42,294 nt of DNA from Clostridia bacterium. GTDB taxonomy: Bacteria > Bacillota > Clostridia > CAKSNL01 > HGM11501. The position numbers were made by a program, and so were the translations under genes. Positions 7,797 to 15,149 of this stretch are shown here, one piece after another; positions within the stretch are counted from its first letter, which is position 1; the number at the start of each line of letters is the position of its first letter. The DNA lies in assembly GCA_017411325.1 (NCBI GenBank), contig JAFQQJ010000036.1:1-42294 (forward strand), given 5' to 3'. The notes beneath the pieces were generated by a model that was not told the origin of the DNA, searched no databases, and saw only the letters and a program-made list of their open reading frames with translations.

Positions 7797-9207
7797 ACCC
7801 ATAATCGGGCTTGAAACCCACGTTGAGCTGCTTACAAAAAGCAAAATTTTCTGCTCCTGTGAAAACTCCTTCGGCGGTGAGCCCAACTCAAAATGCTGTG
7901 AGGTTTGTATGGGACACCCCGGAGCTTTGCCGCACCTTAATCACGAGGTTGTGCTTTTCGGTGCAATGGCGGGGCTTTCCTTTGGCTCTGAAATAAACAA
8001 CTACTCATATATGGCAAGGAAAAACTATATCTATCCCGACCTTCCGAAGGCATATCAAATAACCCAGGGCGAAGTGCCGCTTTGCATTGGCGGAAGCGTA
8101 ACTCTCAAAGACGGGCGAAGGATAAGGCTTGAGCGTATCCACATCGAGGAGGATGCAGGTAAGCTCATAAAAAAGGACGGGGAAATTTTAATCGACTACA
8201 ACCGAGCGGGAGTGCCATTGATTGAGATAGTTACAAAGCCTGACTTTGCGACAGGGGAAGAGGTGGCTGAATACCTTACCGATCTGGCACTTACCATGAA
8301 ACGCCTTGGAATTTCCGACTGCAAAATGCAGGAAGGCTCCCTTCGCTGTGACGTAAATATATCCCTTAAAGACAAAGTGACAGGCAAGATAAGCGAGAGG
8401 GTTGAAATTAAAAATGTAAACTCCTTTTCCTTTATAAAAAAGGCAATTGATTATGAGGCGAAAAGGCTTGAATCAATGCTTGAGGAAGGAAAAGAAATAG
8501 TAAGGGAAACCCGCCGCTTTAATAGCGAAACGGGAGTTACCGAAGCTATGCGCGGAAAGGAAAGTGCATCGGACTACCGCTATTTTACGGAGCCCGACAT
8601 TCCCTCGGTTTACATATCGGAGAGAGAAATTTCTGCCTTAAAAGAAAAACTTCCCCCTCTTCCGAGGGAGAAGAAAATGCACTATGCATCACTTGGCATA
8701 TCAATGGAGGATGCCTTTATAATATCAAAATACAAGGCACTTTCCGTATATTTTGACAGCCTTTTATCGGGCTATGGCGATGCCGTTCATTTATCGAAAA
8801 TTATCCTTTCATCCGCCTTTAAGTTTGTAGATGAGGAAACAAGGGAAAACGGCGAAATTCTTCCGAAAGCATCCGATGTTTTATATGTCCTTTCCCTTAT
8901 GGCAGAGGGAAAAATCGAAAAGCGATTCGATAAGAAAATTTTCGATAAAATGTTTGAAGAAAGAAAGCCTTTTACAGAGCTTTTCAATGAAGAGGATTTT
9001 GCCCCGATTTCAAATGATGAGCTTATAAAGATAGCAGAAAATGTACTAATCGGAAACGAAAAGGCAATTTCCGATTTTTTAACCGGAAAGGAAAAGGCGA
9101 TAGCCCCGCTTATCGGAAAAATAATGAAGGAAACAAAGGGCAGGGCAGATGCTAAAAAGGCAGAGGAAGCCTTAAAGGAAATTATCTGTTCAAGATATAA
9201 ATCATAA
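7786..9207 (+). CDS. gatB: Aspartyl/glutamyl-tRNA amidotransferase subunit B
   Basis: This 473-aa protein contains the kinase-like GatB catalytic core: EPIIGLETHVEL at the N-terminus, the cysteine cluster C-x-C...CC-x-x-C near residues 24-42 that binds zinc, and a helical YqeY/tail domain at the C-terminus that contacts tRNA. It activates the side chain of mischarged Glu/Asp-tRNA and transfers ammonia from GatA. The start is TTG at 7786, preceded by AGGGGGCGG; this gives the exact family N-terminus, whereas an upstream ATG would overlap gatA by over 90 bp. The last 26 bp overlap the 3' end of convergent tspO. Confidence 0.95.
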   Translation: MNFEPIIGLETHVELLTKSKIFCSCENSFGGEPNSKCCEVCMGHPGALPHLNHEVVLFGAMAGLSFGSEINNYSYMARKNYIYPDLPKAYQITQGEVPLCIGGSVTLKDGRRIRLERIHIEEDAGKLIKKDGEILIDYNRAGVPLIEIVTKPDFATGEEVAEYLTDLALTMKRLGISDCKMQEGSLRCDVNISLKDKVTGKISERVEIKNVNSFSFIKKAIDYEAKRLESMLEEGKEIVRETRRFNSETGVTEAMRGKESASDYRYFTEPDIPSVYISEREISALKEKLPPLPREKKMHYASLGISMEDAFIISKYKALSVYFDSLLSGYGDAVHLSKIILSSAFKFVDEETRENGEILPKASDVLYVLSLMAEGKIEKRFDKKIFDKMFEERKPFTELFNEEDFAPISNDELIKIAENVLIGNEKAISDFLTGKEKAIAPLIGKIMKETKGRADAKKAEEALKEIICSRYKS

Positions 9208-9658
9208 GGTTAAGATAGCCTGCAAAACTTACCCACAAAAGATAGGGAACCATAAGGCAGGACGCCGTTTTTGAAAAGGGATAAAACTTTTTGATGCAGA
9301 GGATAATTAAAACCCACAAAATGATCAGCCAGATAAAGGATGCCAGAAAGGCACGGAGATTAAAAAAGATTATGCTCCAGAAAAAGTTGAAGATGAGTGA
9401 TGCGGCATAAACCGTGAGCGCGCACCTTGCTTCATTGGGCAGAGCCGTCCTTCTTAAATAAACTATTGCCGAGGCAATTCCCATAAGGATGTATAAAATG
9501 CTCCAGACTATGGGAAATAAAAAGGCAGGCGGCGATAAGGGCGGCATTACGGTATCTTTGGCAAGGTCCATGTTTCCCTTGGTTAAAAGGGCAGAAAGTC
9601 CGCCAACAGCTAAGGCAATGGCTGAAGATATAATATAGGGTTTATACTTTTTCCACAT
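9182..9658 (-). CDS. tspO: TspO/MBR-family tryptophan-rich sensory protein
   Basis: This 158-aa protein has five membrane segments and family features: PPLSPPAFLFPIVWSILYIL (39-58), FNFFWSIIFF (90-99) and the C-terminal Leu-x-x-Tyr-Leu membrane helix. TspO proteins bind porphyrins and related hydrophobic ligands in membranes; their physiological role in Firmicutes is not settled. The start has a good AAAGGAGT box. The gene is alone on its strand and converges on gatB with a 26-bp overlap, leaving no room for a terminator between the two. Confidence 0.9.
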   Translation of the reverse strand: MWKKYKPYIISSAIALAVGGLSALLTKGNMDLAKDTVMPPLSPPAFLFPIVWSILYILMGIASAIVYLRRTALPNEARCALTVYAASLIFNFFWSIIFFNLRAFLASFIWLIILWVLIILCIKKFYPFSKTASCLMVPYLLWVSFAGYLNLMIYILNR

Positions 9659-9739
9659 AAAAATACTCCTTTTACACAGTTTTAAGGTTATTTTATGCGA
9701 AAGCGGGAAAAGATATGAAAGAATAATATGGTTAAATAA

Positions 9740-9768
9740 TTGACATAATTTAGAAATTGTGTTATAAT
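9740..9768 (+). promoter_or_regulatory. Consensus sigma-A promoter of the aldolase gene
   Basis: TTGACA at 9740-9745 and TATAAT at 9763-9768 with a 17-bp spacer, a full consensus match. Strong constitutive transcription is expected for this glycolytic gene. Confidence 0.9.
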
Positions 9769-9799
9769 TAATCGAAATTTTTTATTTGGAGGTTTTACC

Positions 9800-10828
9800 A
9801 TGCCTGTAGTAAATTATGAACAGTATTTGAATATGATGAAGGCGGCATATGACAATCACTATGCATATCCCGCTGTAAACGTTTCCTCTATGGAAACTGC
9901 AAACGCAGTACTTAAGGGTCTTGCTGACGCTAAGTCTGACGGTATCGTGCAGGTTTCCGTTGGCGGAGCTGAGTTTGCATCCGGTCTTAACGTAAAGGAT
10001 AAGGTATTAGGTGCAATAAGCCTTGCCGATCACGTTAGATTAATGGCTGAAAAGTACAACGTATATGTTGCACTTCACACAGACCACTGCACAAAGGGCA
10101 AGCTCGAATCCTTTATGCTTCCCTTAATCGCTGAAACCGAAAGAAGAAGAGCAGAAGGCCGTCCCAATCTTTTCAACAGCCATATGTTCGACGGAAGCGA
10201 CATTACACTTGATGAAAACATCGCTGTTGCAAAGGAGCTTTTCGCTCGCTGTGCAGCAAACGACATCGTTTTAGAAGTTGAAACCGGCGTTGTAGGCGGC
10301 GAAGAAGACGGACAGAACAACGAAGGCGTATCAAACGATAAGTTATACACAACTCCCGAAGATATGTTAAAGGTTTATGATGCTCTTAAGGACATTAAGG
10401 GAACATACACCGTTGCAGCAACCTTCGGTAACGTTCACGGCGTATATAAGCCCGGTAACGTAAAGCTTAATCCCTCCATCCTTAAAAACGGACAGGATGC
10501 ATTAAAGGCTAAATACGGCAATGATAAGGGATTCTTCCTTGTATTCCACGGCGGATCCGGTTCTTCCAAGGAAGAAATCAAGGAAACTCTCGGCTATGGC
10601 GTAATCAAGATGAACATCGACACAGATACACAGTACGCTTTCTCCAAGCCTGTTGTTGATCATATGTTCAAGAACTACGACGGTATGCTTAAGATTGAAG
10701 GCGAAGTTGGTAACAAGAAGATGTACGATCCCCGTTCTTACTTAAAGAAGGGAGAAGAGGGTATGGCTTCCCGTGTGGTTGAAGCTTGTAACGACTTAGA
10801 GAGCGCAGGAAAGACAATTTTTGGTTAA
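9800..10828 (+). CDS. fba: Class II fructose-bisphosphate aldolase
   Basis: This 342-aa protein is a metal-dependent class II aldolase of the longer FbaA-like subtype. HTDHC (about 94-98) contains the catalytic Asp and a zinc ligand His; EVETGVVGGEEDG, FGNVHGVY, FHGGSGS and the NIDTDTQYAF segment are the later active-site and phosphate-binding motifs. It cleaves fructose-1,6-bisphosphate to DHAP and glyceraldehyde-3-phosphate in the cytoplasm. It has its own consensus promoter, a GGAGG box and a terminator, so it is monocistronic. Codon choice looks more biased than in the neighbours, as expected for a highly expressed gene. Confidence 0.95.
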   Translation: MPVVNYEQYLNMMKAAYDNHYAYPAVNVSSMETANAVLKGLADAKSDGIVQVSVGGAEFASGLNVKDKVLGAISLADHVRLMAEKYNVYVALHTDHCTKGKLESFMLPLIAETERRRAEGRPNLFNSHMFDGSDITLDENIAVAKELFARCAANDIVLEVETGVVGGEEDGQNNEGVSNDKLYTTPEDMLKVYDALKDIKGTYTVAATFGNVHGVYKPGNVKLNPSILKNGQDALKAKYGNDKGFFLVFHGGSGSSKEEIKETLGYGVIKMNIDTDTQYAFSKPVVDHMFKNYDGMLKIEGEVGNKKMYDPRSYLKKGEEGMASRVVEACNDLESAGKTIFG

Positions 10829-10838
10829 TCGATTTAAC

Positions 10839-10868
10839 ACCCCGAAGCAAATGCTTCGGGGTATTTTT
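10839..10868 (+). terminator. Intrinsic terminator of fba
   Basis: ACCCCGAAGC at 10839-10848, loop AAAT, GCTTCGGGGT at 10853-10862, then ATTTTTAT. The same stem recurs at 14215-14240. Confidence 0.9.
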
Positions 10869-10880
10869 ATGTGAAAATAC

Positions 10881-10909
10881 TTGTATTAAGGCATCACTTA
10901 TGCTAAAAT
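10881..10909 (+). promoter_or_regulatory. Sigma-A-type promoter of the small lipoprotein gene
   Basis: TTGTAT at 10881-10886 and TAAAAT at 10904-10909 with a 17-bp spacer. Confidence 0.6.
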
Positions 10910-10944
10910 GAAGTTAATAATATCATTTAACGGAAGGGATATTT

Positions 10945-11265
10945 ATGAAACGAAATTTATTATTGATGTTCATTTCTGCAATTTTGATAGTATCTGTTTT
11001 ATTAGCTGCAACGTCTTGTGATGAGTATCCGAAAGATGTCAGGGAGATTCCTTCTGGTTTTGTTCTTTTGCCCAAAGGAGGATATTGGAGTGATGGTTTA
11101 TATTATGTAATATGGGAATCTCAAATTTCATTTTTAGACATTTATGAGAATTGTATATATCAAACTGGATTGGATGATAGTAGTTTTATTGTTGAGTATA
11201 AGAAGGAATATTATGTGAATGAGGAAAAAATCCTTGAATTACTTGATATTGTGACACAAGTATAA
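10945..11265 (+). CDS. Small hypothetical lipoprotein
   Basis: This 106-aa protein has a lipoprotein signal peptide ending in lipobox AATSC (Cys25). The mature part is about 80 residues, acidic and aromatic-rich. I recognise no family. The start is ATG after GGAAGGG. It is AT-richer than the flanking housekeeping genes, consistent with recent acquisition. The next gene begins only after a repeat-containing interval, so co-expression is possible but unproven. Confidence 0.65.
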   Translation: MKRNLLLMFISAILIVSVLLAATSCDEYPKDVREIPSGFVLLPKGGYWSDGLYYVIWESQISFLDIYENCIYQTGLDDSSFIVEYKKEYYVNEEKILELLDIVTQV

Positions 11266-11273
11266 TTAGGGAT

Positions 11274-11300
11274 GACAAAAGGGGACGTACCTTTTTTGTC
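11274..11300 (+). repeat. 27-bp palindromic repeat, copy A
   Basis: Left arm GACAAAAGGGG, loop ACGTA, right arm CCTTTTTTGTC: an 11-bp stem with two G-U pairs if transcribed. Identical copies lie at 11364-11390, 12391-12417 and 12432-12458. Confidence 0.9.
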
Positions 11301-11363
11301 CACTTTTGTTACTAACGGAAAAACCGGATTACAGGAGAAAAGTATTATGATGTTTGTCATGAT

Positions 11364-11390
11364 GACAAAAGGGGACGTACCTTTTTTGTC
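11364..11390 (+). repeat. 27-bp palindromic repeat, copy B
   Basis: Identical to copy A; part of the second 90-bp unit. Confidence 0.9.
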
Positions 11391-11436
11391 CACTTTTGTT
11401 ACTAACGGAAAAACCGGATTACAGGAGAAAAGTATT

Positions 11437-12003
11437 ATGATGTTTGTCATAGAAAAGAAATTGGGAGTAAAGGGTATCGTGTATACTGTCGGAAACGAAG
11501 AATACACGATAAAAAGCAATTATACATTTGGAATGTTGTGTAAGAAATTTAAGGTGATAGATAATAATCAAACAATATCATATAGTTGCAAACAGACAAA
11601 TAAATTATTAAAATGTATTCTGGCTCCTTTAGGGCTGATTGTGCCGATATATCCGTTGCGCTCCTATCCTGTATACAGGATTTTTCAAAATGATACTGAA
11701 ATTGGGAAATCTTTGGCAGGCTTTTGTAAAAATAAGAAAAATATATTGATAGGAGAAGAGGAATACAAACCTTGTTTTCATAGCGGAAATAAATTTTCAT
11801 TGAAAAAGAATGATAAGCTGATATTAAATGCTCAAAGATCAAACTTGTCTGTTATGGGAGGATATACATATACTGTAGAATGTTATGAAATGGACAAACA
11901 AATGATTGCTTTGTTAGTTGCTCTTTTGGATGAAATTTACTATGGAACCAGGTTTAATTTCGTTTTATGGGAAAGAAACTGGATTATAGGCGAAGACAAA
12001 TAG
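11437..12003 (+). CDS. Hypothetical soluble beta-rich protein (Tubby/LURP-one-like fold possible)
   Basis: This 188-aa protein is taken from ATG 11437, which has AGGAGAAAA at the right distance. The same ribosome binding site and start also occur in the preceding repeat unit (11347), in frame, so an N-terminally extended form of 218 aa that translates the palindromic repeat is possible. The protein is beta-strand-like and rich in Lys, Asn and Ile, with one hydrophobic patch around residues 60-74 (CILAPLGLIVPIYP) and no signal peptide. The pattern of short strands followed by a hydrophobic helix near the C-terminus (MIALLVALLDEIYY) vaguely resembles LURP-one/Tubby-like proteins; this is a guess. 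The gene is AT-rich compared with the core genes. Confidence 0.55.
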   Translation: MMFVIEKKLGVKGIVYTVGNEEYTIKSNYTFGMLCKKFKVIDNNQTISYSCKQTNKLLKCILAPLGLIVPIYPLRSYPVYRIFQNDTEIGKSLAGFCKNKKNILIGEEEYKPCFHSGNKFSLKKNDKLILNAQRSNLSVMGGYTYTVECYEMDKQMIALLVALLDEIYYGTRFNFVLWERNWIIGEDK

Positions 12004-12021
12004 ACAAAGGGTATAAAAGAA

Positions 12022-12046
12022 GACAAAAGGGGATGGTTCTCTTGAC
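12022..12046 (+). repeat. Diverged copy of the palindromic repeat
   Basis: It shares the left arm GACAAAAGGGG with the 27-bp family but has a different loop and a shortened right arm (TCTCTTGAC). Confidence 0.6.
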
Positions 12047-12069
12047 TCTGAGTGCGAATTTTATAATTA

Positions 12070-12100
12070 CGGCAGATGCATTTGCATCTGCCGCTATTTT
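12070..12100 (+). terminator. Hairpin terminator after the 188-aa gene
   Basis: A perfect 11-bp stem, CGGCAGATGCA and TGCATCTGCCG, with a TT loop, followed by CTATTTTTGG. Confidence 0.65.
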
Positions 12101-12122
12101 TGGCGTGGAAAAACGGATGGGT

Positions 12123-12174
12123 GTCATTCTGAGCCATTGGGGATTTTGTAAAAATCCCGAGGGCGAAGAATCTC
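12123..12174 (+). repeat. 52-bp dispersed intergenic repeat, copy 2
   Basis: It has the same ends as copy 1 (GTCATTCTGAG and CGAAGAATCTC) and the same 30-bp interior length. The interior is different and here contains a GGGATTTT/AAAATCCC hairpin. Confidence 0.7.
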
Positions 12175-12271
12175 TTTTTGCAGCTTGCTTGACTAAAAAT
12201 GGGATATGTGATAAACTTGAAAAAAGACAGTAGATAAAAGATATTTATGGTTATTGAAAGGCGGGAAATTA

Positions 12272-12526
12272 ATGTATAAAAAATTTTTATTTTTTGTATG
12301 GATATTAGTTTTATCCAGCGCAATATTTGTATGTCAGGCAAGTGCGAACGAAGATTATAAAGTGGATATTGCTGAAAAAACAGATTATTAGACAAAAGGG
12401 GACGTACCTTTTTTGTCAAAATGGTACTGTAGACAAAAGGGGACGTACCTTTTTTGTCAAAATGGTACTGAAGAAAGAATTAATGTGATTTTTTCTGTTA
12501 CAGCGGAAAGTGAGGTGTTTGTATGA
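12272..12526 (+). pseudogene. Small secreted-protein gene broken by palindromic repeats
   Basis: The ATG at 12272 opens a clear signal peptide (hydrophobic core FLFFVWILVLSSAIFV, cleavage site near QASA-NED). After 39 codons the frame meets TAG at 12389-12391, whose final G is the first base of the first palindromic repeat. Beyond the two repeats the same frame resumes as a protein-like tail (EERINVIFSVTAESEVFV) and ends at TGA 12524-12526, which overlaps the ATG of the next gene as a normal ATGA junction. The likely history is an intact short secreted protein interrupted in place by the repeat and then by a 41-bp duplication. No family is recognised. Confidence 0.6.
12391..12472 (+). repeat. 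41-bp tandem repeat (palindromic repeat copies C and D)
   Basis: Two 41-bp units begin at 12391 and 12432. Each consists of the 27-bp palindrome (12391-12417, 12432-12458) plus a 14-bp spacer starting AAAATGGTACTG; the last bases of the spacers differ slightly. Confidence 0.9.
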
Positions 12527-13335
12527 AAAAAAGAGTATTTTTCAGTTTGCTGCCTTTTTTAATTCTTATCATTTACTATGCCATAGGAGGATATATAAGA
12601 TTCGGGGAAGGGCGCCCCGAAGCCTTTGTGTTTGATAAAAAATACGGGCATTTGTTAAAGTTGCTGTCTCTTATTTTACCGGTTTATCTGATAGCGATAA
12701 ACAGAAAGGCAATAAAAATAAAAAGTGCATTGAAAGCATTTTCAGCTATTTTTGCAGGAGAGCTTTTGTTTATATGCGGAATAGAATCAGGAGACAAGCA
12801 TATTCTTGAAACCTACGGCAGAGATATGAGCATACTGTTCTGGTATGTAGGGTGGATAGTGATTCTTTCTTTGCTCGTAAGTATATGGTGGCTGACATTT
12901 GCGGCCATAAACGGATATAAAGGGAAAAGAGATTGTGTCTTAAAAAGCCTTTTTCCGGGACTTTTTATCATGGTAGTGTCAATACCATATATTTTCGGAA
13001 GTGAGTTTTATGATACAGGCATTGATTGGCTTACAGAGCTTGTGTCATTGATGTGGCTGGCCATAATTGTGTTTGTTAAGTTTTCAGCGGTAATATATCC
13101 TGCATATCTTGTGATACTTAACAGAAAAAAGCTTGATTCTAAAAAACATTGGTTGTATATGGCGGGGGTCATTGGGATATACGATATAATGCTGGCGATT
13201 ATTACACATTCGATTGATAATATGGAATGGTACGTGGAACTTTTTTCCATATGCTTTAATGAAATAATATCTTTTGTGATTGCATTTGCCGTGGTTAAAT
13301 GGCTGGAAAGAAGACAAAAGGAGGAAACCGTATGA
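12523..13335 (+). CDS. Hypothetical integral membrane protein
   Basis: This 270-aa protein has about eight hydrophobic segments (roughly 8-29, 44-60, 74-90, 107-128, 149-168, 182-205, 216-234, 245-262) separated by short charged loops. No motif or family is recognised. The start overlaps the stop of the broken secreted-protein gene (ATGA), and its own stop overlaps the next gene in the same way, so the three formed an operon. A role cannot be assigned. Confidence 0.7.
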   Translation: MKKRVFFSLLPFLILIIYYAIGGYIRFGEGRPEAFVFDKKYGHLLKLLSLILPVYLIAINRKAIKIKSALKAFSAIFAGELLFICGIESGDKHILETYGRDMSILFWYVGWIVILSLLVSIWWLTFAAINGYKGKRDCVLKSLFPGLFIMVVSIPYIFGSEFYDTGIDWLTELVSLMWLAIIVFVKFSAVIYPAYLVILNRKKLDSKKHWLYMAGVIGIYDIMLAIITHSIDNMEWYVELFSICFNEIISFVIAFAVVKWLERRQKEETV

Positions 13336-14207
13336 TAATCGGAAAAACAAACAGCGAATTTCTTGAAAAAGAAAGGGAAGACGGAAAAAGACGGCACACT
13401 GACTATGAGAAAATGAAAGCTTTAGGTTATGGTGCATCCGACTTTCAGCAACTTGCATATTATAAAAGCTTTTTAATAGCTGAAGCCTCCGATGAAGAAT
13501 TTAAGGGATTTCTTACGGAAGAAAGGCGCCTTGCGGAAAAAGCGGGAATACATATAAATCAGGTGCACGGCCCCTGGCCCGTACACGACGAAATTGAAGA
13601 AGACCGCCCGAAAAATGTTATACATATGAAAAAGTGCATAGACGGGGCAAGCTTATTTGGGGCAGATACCGTTGTATATCACCCCGTAATGCCCGAGGGC
13701 TGGGGAACGGAAACGGATGAAGCTTTTGCCTTTAGCATGAACGTAAAGGTATTTACCGAAGTGGGGCTTTATGCCAGGGGGCGCGGAATAAATGTGGCAA
13801 TCGAAAACCTGCCTTTCAGGAATATCTCTCTTGCAAGAGTGGAAAATATAAGAAAGCTTGTTGATGAAATTAATATGCCTAACGTGGGAATCTGCCTTGA
13901 TACGGGACACGTTTTATCAATGAAGCTTAATCTTCCCGAGGCTGTGAAGGTGGCAAATGAAAAGCTTTTCTGCCTTCACGTTCACGATAACCGCGGTGCG
14001 TGGGACGACACCCATCAGGTGCCTTTCCTTTGTTCATCTGTGTGGTATGAATTTATGGATGCACTTAAGGAGATAGGCTACAAAGGCGTTTTATCTTTAG
14101 AGTCGGGCGCAACGGGCTTTTCTAAAATGCCTCTCCATCTTTCCGAAATGTTTTTGAAGTTTGAAGCAGAAACCGCAAAGTATCTTGCGAGCCTGATGGA
14201 AGAATAA
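13332..14207 (+). CDS. Sugar phosphate isomerase/epimerase-like TIM barrel protein
   Basis: This 291-aa protein is of the AP-endonuclease-2/xylose-isomerase-like TIM-barrel superfamily. Metal-site type residues are visible in order: HPV after the GADTVVYHP strand, AIENLPF (Glu ligand), ICLDTGH (Asp and His), LHVHDNRGAWDDTHQ and LSLESG (C-terminal Glu). Such proteins isomerise or epimerise keto sugars and inositol derivatives. The start is ATG 13332 with AAAAGGAGG upstream; the in-frame ATG at 13299 lies inside the previous gene and lacks such a box. The gene is translationally coupled to the membrane protein and closed by a terminator. The exact substrate is unknown. Confidence 0.85.
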   Translation: MIIGKTNSEFLEKEREDGKRRHTDYEKMKALGYGASDFQQLAYYKSFLIAEASDEEFKGFLTEERRLAEKAGIHINQVHGPWPVHDEIEEDRPKNVIHMKKCIDGASLFGADTVVYHPVMPEGWGTETDEAFAFSMNVKVFTEVGLYARGRGINVAIENLPFRNISLARVENIRKLVDEINMPNVGICLDTGHVLSMKLNLPEAVKVANEKLFCLHVHDNRGAWDDTHQVPFLCSSVWYEFMDALKEIGYKGVLSLESGATGFSKMPLHLSEMFLKFEAETAKYLASLMEE

Positions 14208-14214
14208 AATTAAA

Positions 14215-14250
14215 CACCCCGAAGCTTTTGCTTCGGGGTGTGGTTTTAGG
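14215..14250 (+). terminator. Terminator after the isomerase gene (twin of the fba terminator)
   Basis: CACCCCGAAGC at 14215-14225, loop TTTT, GCTTCGGGGTG at 14230-14240, then a T-rich tail. It may also serve the convergent minus-strand gene. Confidence 0.85.
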
Positions 14251-14270
14251 GTTAAATTAATGTTTTAGTC

Positions 14271-15128
14271 TTATGCTGCGGAATTATCCGCTTTTTTTGT
14301 TTTATCCTTTATAAGCTTTCTTCCTATAAAGCATCCGAGATGCACAAACAAAGGAGGAATGAAAAACATAAGTATGGGGTTTATGCTAAAAGCCGTTTTG
14401 AAGAATAAATCAAACATCATTTCTGCACCGCAAAAAGCGTGCAGGAAAAATGAATTAAAGAAAAAGCAGAAAGTAATGCCGATAAGCGACAAATTTACCA
14501 TGATAAAGCAGATTTTTGAGCAATTGATTTTTCTTAAAACAATGCCTCCCGCAACACTTAATACCAATATTATAAGTATTGCAATTCCTGCCTTTACGGT
14601 TTCAATCGGCTCACCTGTTTTTTCTGTAAAATTTCGTGCTATGGGGTAAACGGCGTTAATGATGAAAAACAACACCGATACATAAAGAACAGGCATAGCG
14701 TCTTTTTTTATATTTATATTAAAGCTTTTTCCGGCAATTTTCATTCCCAATGCTATAAGAGCGGGGGCAACAAAAACCATAAATATGTAAGCAAGGCAGT
14801 TGGCAATATTGCTGTATGACACTAATCTTCCTAATGTGACATTCCATATTACAGAGCCACCTGCAAGAGAAATGATAAATTTTCCTGTTGTATTTATGAT
14901 TGCGGGAGCCATGTGACCGATGTATGCCAACGTCTGCGAGAGCAAGGCAACCTTGTGGAAGGATTCGTTTTTAAGAAAAATACCCACCCATATGTAAAAT
15001 GCAGCCATAAGTATACTCACAGGCAGGTACACCGCAAGATGAAAGCTTTCGGGAAGCATGGAGGTAAGAGCTATTATAACCGCCGATACAATTCCGCTTC
15101 CGAAGTGTATAAGTGCTGTTTTTAACAT
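14271..15128 (-). CDS. Hypothetical multi-pass membrane protein
   Basis: This 285-aa, strongly hydrophobic protein has roughly eight to nine membrane segments and a short lysine-rich C-terminal tail (RKLIKDKTKKADNS). The gene has an AAAGGAG box before ATG. No family motif is recognised. It stands alone on the minus strand between the convergent isomerase gene and the broken peptidoglycan-binding gene, whose 3' end lies 21 bp upstream, so it may be the second gene of that transcript. Confidence 0.7.
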   Translation of the reverse strand: MLKTALIHFGSGIVSAVIIALTSMLPESFHLAVYLPVSILMAAFYIWVGIFLKNESFHKVALLSQTLAYIGHMAPAIINTTGKFIISLAGGSVIWNVTLGRLVSYSNIANCLAYIFMVFVAPALIALGMKIAGKSFNINIKKDAMPVLYVSVLFFIINAVYPIARNFTEKTGEPIETVKAGIAILIILVLSVAGGIVLRKINCSKICFIMVNLSLIGITFCFFFNSFFLHAFCGAEMMFDLFFKTAFSINPILMFFIPPLFVHLGCFIGRKLIKDKTKKADNSAA

Positions 15129-15149
15129 TATTTATTCTCCTTTATTGGG

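Larger units (their letters stand above)
11271..11450 (+). repeat. Exact 90-bp tandem duplication
   Basis: Bases 11271-11360 are repeated exactly at 11361-11450. Each unit contains one copy of the 27-bp palindromic repeat, an AGGAGAAAA ribosome binding site and an ATGATG start. Because 90 is divisible by three, the frame is preserved through both copies and into the following gene. Confidence 0.97.
12004..12271. other. Gene-free interval rich in hairpins and repeats
   Basis: No gene is supported here. The interval contains a diverged palindromic repeat (12022-12046), a perfect terminator-like hairpin (12070-12093) and the second 52-bp dispersed repeat (12123-12174). Confidence 0.6.

Noticed and set aside
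11967..12233. Open frame of 88 codons downstream of the 188-aa gene
   Set aside because: It starts inside that gene, runs through a terminator-like hairpin and a dispersed repeat, and has no protein-like composition.
11271..12472. CRISPR array
   Set aside because: The repeats are palindromic, irregularly spaced and partly within exact tandem duplications; there are no unique spacers of constant length and no cas genes.
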